Below, piece after piece: positions 52,646 through 60,109 of a stretch of DNA of 64,000 nt. This stretch comes from Chryseobacterium vrystaatense (GTDB taxonomy: Bacteria; Bacteroidota; Bacteroidia; Flavobacteriales; Weeksellaceae). The stretch is taken from NCBI RefSeq assembly GCF_000737765.1, contig NZ_JPRI01000009.1, forward strand, positions 1 through 64,000, written 5' to 3'. Position 1 is the stretch's first letter, and every line of letters begins with the position of its first letter. Below the pieces are notes generated by a model. That model made no database searches. It had not been told where the DNA came from and saw only the letters and a program-made list of their open reading frames with translations. The position numbers and the translations under genes were made by a program.

Positions 52646-52711
52646 ATGCCTATATACATTGGACCAACAGAAGATGAAGTACAGACATTATTGAAAAGAA
52701 GGACAATATAA
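52646..52711 (+). pseudogene. 21-codon reading frame with a strong ribosome-binding site
   Basis: The frame begins directly after the stop of the SUKH-like gene, behind GGAGG (unusual for this phylum), and encodes M-P-I-Y-I-G-P-T-E-D-E-V-Q-T-L-L-K-R-R-T-I. It could be the preserved 5' end of a decayed immunity or toxin gene, or a tiny real peptide. No homolog is recalled. Confidence 0.3.
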
Positions 52712-52812
52712 ACGCAAATGTTTTTTTTGTTGTTATTGCTTAAATCTCCATTTTCCCGAAGTCTGAGAGCTGGAGAAAAGAAAAGATAAAGTATCCGTTA
52801 CACTCAATGAGA

Positions 52813-53022
52813 ATGAATAAAAATGAATTAATACAATTGGCAAAAGAAATCATGAATGCTGCCGGGAAGAGCGTGGAAGAGCATGATGAAATGTTGCAGA
52901 GATTTTTGGATAACGTACCGGATCCCAATGCCGGTAACTTGTTTTTTTCTGTGCAATACGAAGATCTTGACGCAGAAGAAATAGTTGAAAAAGCATTGTC
53001 TTATCAACCTATTCAACTATAA
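52813..53022 (+). CDS. colicin/pyocin-type immunity protein
   Basis: The start at 52813 (M-N-K-N-E-L-I-Q-L-A-K) is chosen; an in-frame ATG lies two codons upstream. The 69-residue acidic helical protein has L-A-K-E-I-M-N-A-A, E-E-H-D-E-M-L-Q-R-F, then N-V-P-D-P-N-A-G-N-L-F-F-S and D-A-E-E-I-V-E-K-A-L, the pattern of the Colicin_Pyocin immunity family (Im7/Im9-like). Such proteins neutralise nuclease bacteriocins. No matching toxin gene is in view, so it is an orphan immunity gene. Confidence 0.65.
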   Translation: MNKNELIQLAKEIMNAAGKSVEEHDEMLQRFLDNVPDPNAGNLFFSVQYEDLDAEEIVEKALSYQPIQL

Positions 53023-53153
53023 CCTGTGTTGCGAAGTCATGCGGTGTATTCTATGATATAAAACAAACAAAAATAATTTCTTTAAACATAGTCCAAAGTC
53101 AGGAGGCTGAGGACTTCCAGAAAGCTCTATATAATAGACATTCTAAATTAAAG

Positions 53154-53519
53154 TCAGGATTTTATTTTTTCAAATGCATTTTTTACTGCTTCATTAAGAT
53201 CAGAGTAATATTTCTCTTTTTGTTTAGTTAATTTATTTTCAAGATCAAAACACTCCTTAATTAAAAATAAAACATCATTTAAAGACTGTAATTTAAACAA
53301 TGAATAAAAATCAATTTCTAATGCTTGGCTAACTTTAATGAGAAGTTCCCAGTTAGAACTGTTTTTATATCTTTCGATTCTTCCAATTGTAGTACTATTA
53401 GATCCTACAAGTAATCCCAAATCTTCTTGTGATAGTTTTTTCTTGAGTCGTTTAACTCTGATTATACAACCAATCTGTAAACCTAAAGCATAAATTTCTT
53501 CATTACTATATTCTTTCAT
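53154..53519 (-). CDS. XRE-family helix-turn-helix regulator
   Basis: The 121-residue protein has a helix-turn-helix at about residues 16-70: I-R-V-K-R-L-K-K-K-L-S-Q-E-D-L-G-L-L-V-G-S-N-S-T-T-I-G-R-I-E-R, followed by a coiled-coil-like C-terminal tail (L-T-K-Q-K-E-K-Y-Y-S-D-L-N). It faces a 30-bp perfect palindrome 27 bases upstream of its start, likely its own operator, and a structured RNA transcribed away from it. Confidence 0.85.
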   Translation of the reverse strand: MKEYSNEEIYALGLQIGCIIRVKRLKKKLSQEDLGLLVGSNSTTIGRIERYKNSSNWELLIKVSQALEIDFYSLFKLQSLNDVLFLIKECFDLENKLTKQKEKYYSDLNEAVKNAFEKIKS

Positions 53520-53546
53520 ATAGTAAAAATTGAAATATTAAATAAT

Positions 53547-53576
53547 ATTATTCGATACAAATTTGTATCGAATAAT
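53547..53576. promoter_or_regulatory. 30-bp perfect palindrome, probable XRE operator
   Basis: The left half ATTATTCGATACAAA (53547-53561) is the exact reverse complement of the right half (53562-53576). It lies between the XRE gene start and the plus-strand promoter at 53586, so one bound dimer or tetramer could control both directions. Confidence 0.75.
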
Positions 53577-53585
53577 TATTTTTAC

Positions 53586-53593
53586 TACATTTG
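53586..53593 (+). promoter_or_regulatory. -7 promoter element TACATTTG of the structured RNA
   Basis: A perfect TAnnTTTG ten bases after the palindrome; the expected transcript start (53598-53600) coincides with the first base of a hairpin. Confidence 0.6.
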
Positions 53594-53598
53594 TAAAA

Positions 53599-53800
53599 TA
53601 AGCTACAATAAAGTAGCTTTGCGATACTTCAAAGAAATATAGAAGCTATTGCTTAGAATCTTGTAATAGAAAACTGGTAATTTTTAAAGCAACAAGGTGA
53701 TAAGTAGGAAGCTCACGACCTAGGCGTGGGTTCTCCTTATCTGTTGCACGGTATACCAGTACCTCTATTACAGATATTGTAGAGTCCCATGCCGTTTTTA
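53599..53800 (+). ncRNA. candidate structured non-coding RNA under XRE control
   Basis: It begins with a hairpin AAGCTAC/GTAGCTT (53600-53619). A long imperfect hairpin follows at 53662-53772, built of nested helices: TGTAATAGA/TCTATTACA (9 bp), ACTGGTA/TACCAGT (7 bp), GCAACA/TGTTGC (6 bp), GATAAG/CTTATC (6 bp), GAA/TTC and CTCACG/CGTGGG (6 bp with one wobble), closed by a seven-base loop ACCTAGG. No protein is encoded. I cannot match it to a known class: there is no reverse transcriptase for a retron and no group II intron domain V. The 3' end is uncertain; a T-rich stretch occurs at 53794-53804. Confidence 0.55.
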
Positions 53801-53864
53801 TTTTCATGAAGTTCTGCTTTTCTACAATTCCCTTTTTCTAAGTTTGCTCACAACATAAAGTATC

Positions 53865-54033
53865 TTGTATGTTACAATGGGGGTGTACAATCCATTGCGG
53901 CCTTTGGGCTTTCAGAAAAACACAAATTCTATTAATATCCAATTTTTGGTTTGTATGGGCGGAAGTCTGCGCATAGGCCGGACTTCCTCCTTTGCAGCCA
54001 GTAAAATTGCATTGCAGAAAGCAAAAAGTATTT
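53865..54033 (+). other. leader-like region with a short frame and a GC-rich hairpin
   Basis: Between the structured RNA and the next gene an open frame of about 55 codons (best start ATG 53877, ending at TAG 54031-54033) is present, but I recognise no family. Within it GGAAGTC (53961-53967) pairs with GACTTCC (53981-53987), and CAATGG pairs with CCATTG (53875-53897). The GC content is visibly higher than the surroundings. It may be RNA structure rather than a gene. Confidence 0.35.
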
Positions 54034-54174
54034 AGCTACAGAAGAATCAGATAAAGTTCAGCAAATACCCGTATCGTGGATTTTTCATGATGCATAAACC
54101 ATTATGCCCAATCCGGTAAAAACAATAAATCATAAGAAGAAACAATCAGAATCACATTATAAAAATACAAACTC

Positions 54175-54696
54175 ATGAAAAAGAACATAACAGACTTTCA
54201 GTGCCCGTACTGGGCAGTGGGTAAGAAGCCTTCTGGGTTGCAGCTGATGGAGAAATTCTTCCAGTCCAATGATCTGGCAGCCTCTAAAGAAAGATTAAAC
54301 AGCATTATGAATTATGCTGTCAAAAGGAATATCAGGATAAAACAAGATCCTTCCGTCATCCTTCTTTTTCGTCAGTCGATGCAGTCGTTGGTCCGTGCAG
54401 GATATCTTATCACATTGAAGAAAAAGAAAGGGATTACCAATACTCCGTTGCAAAATAATTCTGCACTGCTTCCCGGCTTGCTTTCAGAGAAGGAATTCCA
54501 AAACCCTCTACTGGTTTTTAAAAATGCATTCAAAGAATACAGCATAGAAGAGTTCGATTATTTTATGTCCGGGATGATCTATTTCTCACTGGGAATTTAC
54601 GACCATGTCCCGGAAAGAAATATGGTGAGTCCGTATATTCATCTTACTAAGATGCTGGATGCAGCGCACCTTATTCTTGAGAGGAGAGCGAAATAA
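54175..54696 (+). CDS. protein of unknown function, Bacteroidota-type conserved hypothetical
   Basis: A 173-residue soluble protein without a signal peptide, starting M-K-K-N-I-T-D-F-Q-C-P-Y-W-A-V-G-K-K-P-S. It is mostly helical, with R-N-I-R-I-K-Q-D-P-S-V-I-L-L-F-R and a C-terminal Y-I-H-L-T-K-M-L-D-A-A-H. I do not recognise a domain. It lies downstream of the XRE/RNA locus and upstream of the JAMM-like lipoprotein. Confidence 0.7.
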   Translation: MKKNITDFQCPYWAVGKKPSGLQLMEKFFQSNDLAASKERLNSIMNYAVKRNIRIKQDPSVILLFRQSMQSLVRAGYLITLKKKKGITNTPLQNNSALLPGLLSEKEFQNPLLVFKNAFKEYSIEEFDYFMSGMIYFSLGIYDHVPERNMVSPYIHLTKMLDAAHLILERRAK

Positions 54697-54706
54697 ATAA
54701 TGAAGA

Positions 54707-54756
54707 ATTAAAAATTAAAAATTAAAAATGAATAATGAATAGTGAATAGTGAATAG
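54707..54756. repeat. two adjoining heptamer tandem repeats
   Basis: Three copies of ATTAAAA (54707-54727) are followed at 54729-54756 by four copies of TGAATA(A/G). Both have a 7-base period, like the GTTAGAT tract at 51288. Confidence 0.8.
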
Positions 54757-54869
54757 AAATTTTATGATAATTAGTAACAATGAGTCAATACAATACATCA
54801 CTCAAAATAGAATTACATTAAAATTTTAAAAAAATATAATATATTTAAAACTGATAAAAACAAACACAT

Positions 54870-56234
54870 ATGATGAAAAATTTAGTTACTCGGCTTTTAT
54901 TGCTGATGACCGTTTCCTTTTCTCTCAATTCCTGTAGGACGGATGAGATTATAATAACTACAGAACAGACCCAAAAAGAAAAAATTGCTTTTTTTGAACG
55001 TCTTGAAAAAGATCAAACTCTTTCCCGAAATGTTTCACCCAACTATGCAGTTCCTTTCGGAAATTCTATGCTTGCATTCTTTAAAAACTATCCAGAAAAG
55101 AAAAAAGAGCTTGAGAATAAATATGGAACTGTAGACCTAAAAATATCCTCACAGGACTTGGATTTGGACAATGGAAGGAAACTTTTGATGTTTCCGATGC
55201 TTACCGATGGAAAGGTTACTGCTGTTATAGGTGGAATAATTAATTCTGAAAGAGACTATCTGTATTTTGATGCATATCAGGAGGGACACCCTGACCGTTC
55301 TTATCTTATTAAAACATTTCAGGAGTACTATGATAGCAAGGCAGTTTCCAAAAACGACAGTAATAATCCCACTGATGTGGGTGATGTTATCATTATCGTT
55401 AAGAAACCACAATTAATACAGCCTGATCCATGGGATAATGGAGGTGGTATTGGACATGATATGGATGGTGGACCTAGTGAGTATACCAACGGTGAAGGTG
55501 GAGGTGGAGGTGGAAATACTAATCCAAATACTCCGACTACAAATCCCTGTGAAAAGGCTCAAGACGGAAATAATGCAGCAAATGTAATCTCGGAAAGCTC
55601 TGAGTTTAATGATAAAAAAGCTATAGCCACAAACGGAATTACCAATCCTGGACCTGAAAAAGGTTATGTATTTGGAAAAGATGCAAATGGAAATTTGAAA
55701 ACAGGTGATGTTAAAACAGGAACAAGCAGTACTGTAAGTCTTCCTGCAACAGACCCTAATTTCACTGTTACAGGAAGCGTGCATACGCATACTGGATTGG
55801 ATAGTTTTGACAGTTTTTCTCCTTTAGACTTCTACGGTATGGGGGCTAACCAGCAAGCGAATCCAAATTACAACCTGATGTTTGTGTTTGGAGCTACGGG
55901 AGCAGAGTATAGTTTAGTAATTACCGACCCTGTAAAACTTAAAAACTTTATAAGTATTTATAAACTAGCTACGAGTATAGGGGAAGATAACGGATGGATA
56001 AATGGCAGTTCCATTGAAAAAGATTTTATGCATGTATTAGATACATTTGTTTCACAAGGTAAAACATTGGATAATGCATATGTTCTAGCTAATGCTTATG
56101 TATTGACAAAATATGATACAGGAATGGCAATAAGCAAAAAGGACACAGATGGAAAGTTTAAAACCATATTTGTGAAAGAGAAAAGTAATTCCCATAATAC
56201 TAGCTACAACCAAACTACTGACTGTAATTTATAA
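54870..56234 (+). CDS. lipoprotein with C-terminal JAMM-like metalloprotease motif
   Basis: The 454-residue protein has a lipoprotein signal (L-N-S-C, Cys at residue 22), a domain to about residue 180, and a Gly-rich linker (G-E-G-G-G-G-G-G, about 208-215) followed by Thr/Pro/Asn. The C-terminal domain has H305-T-H307 and S317-P-L-D320, an H-x-H ... S-x-x-D arrangement like that of JAB1/MPN/JAMM zinc proteases (the spacing is two residues longer than usual). Catalytic Glu candidates are E242 or E246. JAMM-like domains occur as toxins in polymorphic-toxin systems. Two secreted paralogs follow nine bases downstream, as immunity or partner genes would. Confidence 0.65.
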   Translation: MMKNLVTRLLLLMTVSFSLNSCRTDEIIITTEQTQKEKIAFFERLEKDQTLSRNVSPNYAVPFGNSMLAFFKNYPEKKKELENKYGTVDLKISSQDLDLDNGRKLLMFPMLTDGKVTAVIGGIINSERDYLYFDAYQEGHPDRSYLIKTFQEYYDSKAVSKNDSNNPTDVGDVIIIVKKPQLIQPDPWDNGGGIGHDMDGGPSEYTNGEGGGGGGNTNPNTPTTNPCEKAQDGNNAANVISESSEFNDKKAIATNGITNPGPEKGYVFGKDANGNLKTGDVKTGTSSTVSLPATDPNFTVTGSVHTHTGLDSFDSFSPLDFYGMGANQQANPNYNLMFVFGATGAEYSLVITDPVKLKNFISIYKLATSIGEDNGWINGSSIEKDFMHVLDTFVSQGKTLDNAYVLANAYVLTKYDTGMAISKKDTDGKFKTIFVKEKSNSHNTSYNQTTDCNL

Positions 56235-56243
56235 AAATTTAGA

Positions 56244-56648
56244 ATGAAAAATATATTTAAAATCTTTAGCATTACCATATTATTTTTGACCAGTACTAAA
56301 ATTAATGCACAATTAGATACCCTAAGTTACTTAAAGCAATTTGAGGATAATAAATCCCAATACATAAATAAACCCATGTCATATTTATTAGGAAACATGG
56401 CTCAAATACAACCAAAAACGATTTGGCCTGTTCCTGTAACCAATAAAAAATCAGTCATTCGAGAATCCAGATTAAAATTCTCTGACCTCGGTTATAGTAA
56501 TACTATTACAATGCGAATCACTTGGCAAGAAGAAATACCTTATTCTCAGGTAGATTATTACCAGAAAAAAAATAACTTCTATTTTACTACTGATGAAAGA
56601 GTATTTTATGGGAGTAAAATAGTAAAAGATATTATGGTATATCGGTAA
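56244..56648 (+). CDS. small exported protein, paralog 1 (possible partner of the JAMM-like lipoprotein)
   Basis: A 134-residue protein with a Sec signal peptide (I-T-I-L-F-L-T-S-T ending I-N-A-Q). The mature part has L-D-T-L-S-Y-L-K-Q-F, Q-I-Q-P-K-T-I-W, I-T-M-R-I-T-W-Q-E-E-I and an F-Y-F-T-T-D-E-R-V-F-Y-G-S-K end. No family is recognised. It begins nine bases after the lipoprotein stop. A periplasmic product suits protection against, or cooperation with, the lipoprotein's protease domain. Confidence 0.75.
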   Translation: MKNIFKIFSITILFLTSTKINAQLDTLSYLKQFEDNKSQYINKPMSYLLGNMAQIQPKTIWPVPVTNKKSVIRESRLKFSDLGYSNTITMRITWQEEIPYSQVDYYQKKNNFYFTTDERVFYGSKIVKDIMVYR

Positions 56649-56649
56649 G

Positions 56650-57060
56650 ATGAAAAATATCTGTAAAATCTTTAGCATTGTCTTGTTATTTTTGACCAGC
56701 ACTAAAATTAATGCACAATTAGATACTTTAAATTATTTAAAACAATTTGAAGCTAACAAGGCACAATATGTCAATAAACCATTTTCTTTTTTATTAGGGC
56801 AAATGACCAAGATACAACCAAAAACGGTATGGTTCGTTCCTGTTACTAGTAAAAAGAATGTTACCAAAGAATCTATTTTTAATTTTTGTAATATAGATTA
56901 TAGCTTTCACAATGCGATCACATTACGCATTACATGGCAGGAAGAAATTCCTAGAAGTCAAACAAAATATTATGAGCAGAAAAATAACTTCTATTTTACT
57001 ACTGAAGAAAGAGTATTTTATGGGAGTAAAATAGTAAAAGATATTATGGTATATCGGTAA
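56650..57060 (+). CDS. small exported protein, paralog 2
   Basis: A 136-residue paralog of the preceding protein, sharing the signal peptide, L-K-Q-F, Q-P-K-T-x-W and the C-terminal F-Y-F-T-T-x-E-R-V-F-Y-G-S-K-I-V-K-D-I-M-V-Y-R. The last 70 or so bases of the two genes are nearly identical in DNA, so the duplication is recent or the ends are kept alike by gene conversion. It starts one base after the stop of copy 1. Confidence 0.75.
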   Translation: MKNICKIFSIVLLFLTSTKINAQLDTLNYLKQFEANKAQYVNKPFSFLLGQMTKIQPKTVWFVPVTSKKNVTKESIFNFCNIDYSFHNAITLRITWQEEIPRSQTKYYEQKNNFYFTTEERVFYGSKIVKDIMVYR

Positions 57061-57061
57061 G

Positions 57062-57152
57062 ATGAAAAATATATTTAAAATCTTTAGAATGATACTATCA
57101 TTTTTTTTAGTATTAAAATTAATGCGCAATTAGACACCCTAAGCTGCTAATA
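57062..57152 (+). pseudogene. third, broken copy of the small exported protein gene
   Basis: Starting one base after the stop of copy 2, the sequence repeats the signal-peptide start (M-K-N-I-F-K-I-F) and the later CAATTAGACACCCTAAGC. A one-base deletion between them shifts the frame, and homology ends after about 90 bases. It is a decayed remnant. Confidence 0.7.
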
Positions 57153-57163
57153 TTGTATCGTGT

Positions 57164-57538
57164 AGGAAATAAAGAGAGAATCAATCCATGTTTTATTCAT
57201 TCGCTTAATCAACGACAGAGTCGCCTTCTTTGCTTTCTTTAAAACCGAACGTTCTCAAAATAAAAGCTTTGCGTTTGAACATAAAACAAGGAGATTTATC
57301 GTGAAAGAATTTTATAGACGCACAGGTTTATTTAAGTAATGATATAGTTTAGGAATCAAAGAGAAAATCAATCCATAATTGATTGGATGAAGCGCACGTT
57401 TTATGCAGCAGCTTAATCAACGACAGAGTCGCCTTCTTTGCTTTCCTTAAAACCGAACGTTCTCAAAATAAAGCTTTGCGTTTAAACATAAAAACAATAG
57501 TATTTATCATGGAAGAATTTTATAGATGCAAAGGTTTA
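57164..57538. repeat. two diverged tandem copies of a roughly 170-190-bp segment
   Basis: Copy A is about 57164-57329 and copy B about 57350-57538. They share AATCAACGACAGAGTCGCC, the following CTTCTTTGCTTTC and CCGAACGTTCTCAAAATAAA, and GAATTTTATAGA. Copy B has about 20 extra bases near its start and small shifts that break the frame open in copy A. No gene is recognised; the region looks like decayed duplicated DNA after the JAMM cluster. Confidence 0.65.
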
Positions 57539-57563
57539 GGAATATATACGTTGAAAATATCCT

Positions 57564-58397
57564 TTAGAGGAACAACCAGTTGACTGAGCCATCGCCTAAA
57601 TGGGAAATGCGGTTGAAAAAATATTTGGGGGTATATCCTGTCAATTCTTTAAAATCCCGGATCATATGGGATTGGTCGAAGTAATCTGCCAGTAAGGATA
57701 GAGTAGTGAGTGAGTGTTGATCTATATCCAAACGATGGGTGTTTATCGCTCTTCGGAAACGGATTGTTTTTCGGAATTCCGAAGGGGTTTTGCAGAGGTA
57801 ACGATCAAAATGCTGGTGTAATGTCTGACGGGATATAGCATGACTCTTGCATATGGCTGTAATGCTGCGCTCCTGAGCTTCACTGTTTGTCATTTCATCC
57901 AGTATGGCAGGAAGGAAAGGGTGCTGAAATCCCTGATATTTGCTGATCCAGTAGGCTTCCATCGCTTCCACTTTTTCTGAAAGAATCGGTATGTCCTGAA
58001 TCTTACGCATAGCAGGTAAAAAATCAGGATAAGGGTTAAAAACGGAGAAATGCCCATTGACAAAATCTTTTAGGGGGGAAGGGAGAAAGGCATTAACAGC
58101 CAGTGGCTTGAATAAGGTAGTTATCTCGCTGATCGGGCCTTCGTATCTGGCACAAACCGCCTTACTGAATTTTCCAACGATACGACTTTGCAGTATTCCA
58201 TTGGGTTCATGATGGATTGATATCAGTTCATTGTTGATCTCGGTTACTGCATCAGCATAGAGACAGACTATATGATGCATGCTGGGAAAAGTCAGGTAAG
58301 TATTCGGAAGTTCTTCTGGCTGACGAGTGAGTATATAAAAGCAGTCAATATAGGCTTTTAATAATGGTGAAAGTGGTTTATAAATAGTAATCTCCAT
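57564..58397 (-). CDS. AraC-family transcriptional regulator
   Basis: The 277-residue protein has an N-terminal sensor region (M-E-I-T-I-Y-K-P-L-S-P-L-L-K-A-Y-I-D-C-F) and a C-terminal AraC DNA-binding domain (about 175-270) with A-I-S-R-Q-T-L-H-Q-H-F, T-P-S-E-F-R-K-T-I-R-F-R-R-A and G-Y-T-P-K-Y-F-F-N. It is divergent from a serine hydrolase gene with a 91-base shared promoter region, so it probably controls that gene. Confidence 0.88.
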   Translation of the reverse strand: MEITIYKPLSPLLKAYIDCFYILTRQPEELPNTYLTFPSMHHIVCLYADAVTEINNELISIHHEPNGILQSRIVGKFSKAVCARYEGPISEITTLFKPLAVNAFLPSPLKDFVNGHFSVFNPYPDFLPAMRKIQDIPILSEKVEAMEAYWISKYQGFQHPFLPAILDEMTNSEAQERSITAICKSHAISRQTLHQHFDRYLCKTPSEFRKTIRFRRAINTHRLDIDQHSLTTLSLLADYFDQSHMIRDFKELTGYTPKYFFNRISHLGDGSVNWLFL

Positions 58398-58488
58398 ATC
58401 CGGTGCTAATTTAACAATAAAATATCTACTTTACATCCGTACAATTAATAAACGGTGCAATGCATTTTCTTTGCATCAAATTTAAAAT

Positions 58489-59943
58489 ATGAAACATACG
58501 TACTCACTGATTGTATCTTTATTAATGATCTCTTTATTGCAGCCGGTTATACTGATGGGGCAATCGAAAGATCCGCTGGTTGATGCAGCTGCCAATCATC
58601 TTAAAAAGCTTGCAGAAAATGACCATTTCAGCGGGGTTGTACTTATTGCCAAGGATGGTAAAGCGATTTTCAGTAAAGCTTACGGTTTTGCTAACCTTTC
58701 CGACAGTATTCCTAACAGGCTGGATACCCGTTTTAACCTGGCTTCTCTGGATAAAATGTTCACGGCAATGGCAGTCATGCAATTGGTACAGGCAGACAAA
58801 ATCTCTACGGATGCAACAGTGGGCCGTTATTTACCAAACTACATGAACCGTACGGTAGCAGATTCTGTTACCATACATCAGTTGCTTACCCATACATCCG
58901 GTATGGGCAGCTTTTGGGAGGAGTATGATAAGGTAGCCAAGGAAAAATACAAAACCGTCGATGACTATTTACCTTTGTTTGTGAACAAACCGTTGCTTCT
59001 TAAACCGGGTACACGTTACTTATATAGCAATTCTGGCTATACGCTCTTGGGAAAGATCATTGAACAGGTGAGTGGTAAGACCTATTTTGATTATGTAAAG
59101 CAACATATCTTTCTTCCTGCAAAGATGTATGATACAGACGCTTTGGAATTGGATGATGTGCTGCCACGCATTGCGACTGGCTATACCATGTCTCAGGAAC
59201 ATCCTGGCAGTTGGAAAAACAACACTTATGCTAATGTCGTAAAGGGAGGACCGGCAGGGGGCAGCTATGCCACTGCGGCAGATCTGCTCCGTTTTGCCAA
59301 TGCCGTTGTGTCCAACAGTTTACTTAATCAGGAAAATACTGAACGATACATCAAAGGAAAGGTAAGGTATGAAAAGGGAAGTTATGCTTACGGGATGAGT
59401 ACTGATACGATAAACGGGCACATGATTTTTGGCCACACGGGAGGGCACCTCGGCATTGCCGACGAGCTTATGATCTGTCCCGACTTAGGTTATACAGTCG
59501 TCATCCTGACCAACGGAGAGGTAGAGAATTATTGGGAAATCAGCAACTTTATTAAATCAAAAATGTTTGGCCGTTCATCGGCAACAGACCATTATTTTTT
59601 CACTAAAAGTGTTATTGAAGCCACTGTAAAAAATGGTGTAGATGCTGGGATCAAAAGGGCTGGAGAAAATAAAGACAAATTAGAGCTGCGTGAAGGTATC
59701 ATAGAGCGATGGGCATATCATAACCTCTTTGACATGAAAAATAAAGAGGCTTTATCACTGTTCCTGCTTAATGCACGCAGTTTCCCAAAATCTTCCAATG
59801 CACTGTACAATCTTGCGGAAGGTTACCGTCTTACTGGAAATAATAGTGAAGCTGTTGCTGTTTTTGAACAATATCTCAAACTGGAACCGGATGATGCTGA
59901 GGTAAAGGAAAAAATCAGAATTTTAAAAAAAGCTTCAAACTGA
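58489..59943 (+). CDS. serine hydrolase (beta-lactamase family) with C-terminal TPR-like tail
   Basis: The 484-residue exported protein has a signal peptide (ending L-M-G-Q), the nucleophile motif S-L-D-K, the second motif Y-S-N (L-Y-S-N-S-G-Y) and H-T-G-G as the third. After about residue 370 the chain continues with helical repeats ending A-L-Y-N-L-A-E-G-Y-R-L-T-G-N and A-V-F-E-Q-Y-L-K-L-E-P-D-D, a tetratricopeptide unit. This architecture is common in Bacteroidota; substrate unknown. Divergent from an AraC regulator. Confidence 0.87.
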   Translation: MKHTYSLIVSLLMISLLQPVILMGQSKDPLVDAAANHLKKLAENDHFSGVVLIAKDGKAIFSKAYGFANLSDSIPNRLDTRFNLASLDKMFTAMAVMQLVQADKISTDATVGRYLPNYMNRTVADSVTIHQLLTHTSGMGSFWEEYDKVAKEKYKTVDDYLPLFVNKPLLLKPGTRYLYSNSGYTLLGKIIEQVSGKTYFDYVKQHIFLPAKMYDTDALELDDVLPRIATGYTMSQEHPGSWKNNTYANVVKGGPAGGSYATAADLLRFANAVVSNSLLNQENTERYIKGKVRYEKGSYAYGMSTDTINGHMIFGHTGGHLGIADELMICPDLGYTVVILTNGEVENYWEISNFIKSKMFGRSSATDHYFFTKSVIEATVKNGVDAGIKRAGENKDKLELREGIIERWAYHNLFDMKNKEALSLFLLNARSFPKSSNALYNLAEGYRLTGNNSEAVAVFEQYLKLEPDDAEVKEKIRILKKASN

Positions 59944-60047
59944 AAGAGGTTTTGAGGTTTACACAGATCAATCATAAATAAGGTACATCTTGCTTGATTA
60001 TCCATCTCCTTTCAAAAGAGTCTGAATAATTCTACCGAGTAAAATAA

Positions 60048-60080
60048 ACTGCCCCAAAAGTTAAATACTTTTGGGGCAGT
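60048..60080 (-). terminator. terminator of the TPR protein gene
   Basis: A perfect 14-bp stem (ACTGCCCCAAAAGT with its complement) and five-base loop, followed on the minus strand by TTTATTTT. Confidence 0.75.
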
Positions 60081-60109
60081 CTGTTATAAATTCTATACTG
60101 TATTTTCTT

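Noticed and set aside
53547..53576. 30-bp palindrome as a XerCD dif site
   Set aside because: dif sites have two imperfect 11-bp arms around a 6-bp centre; this is a perfect palindrome beside a regulator gene, better explained as an operator.
53599..53800. Retron or group II intron RNA
   Set aside because: No reverse transcriptase gene is nearby and no domain V-like or msr/msd end pairing is evident.
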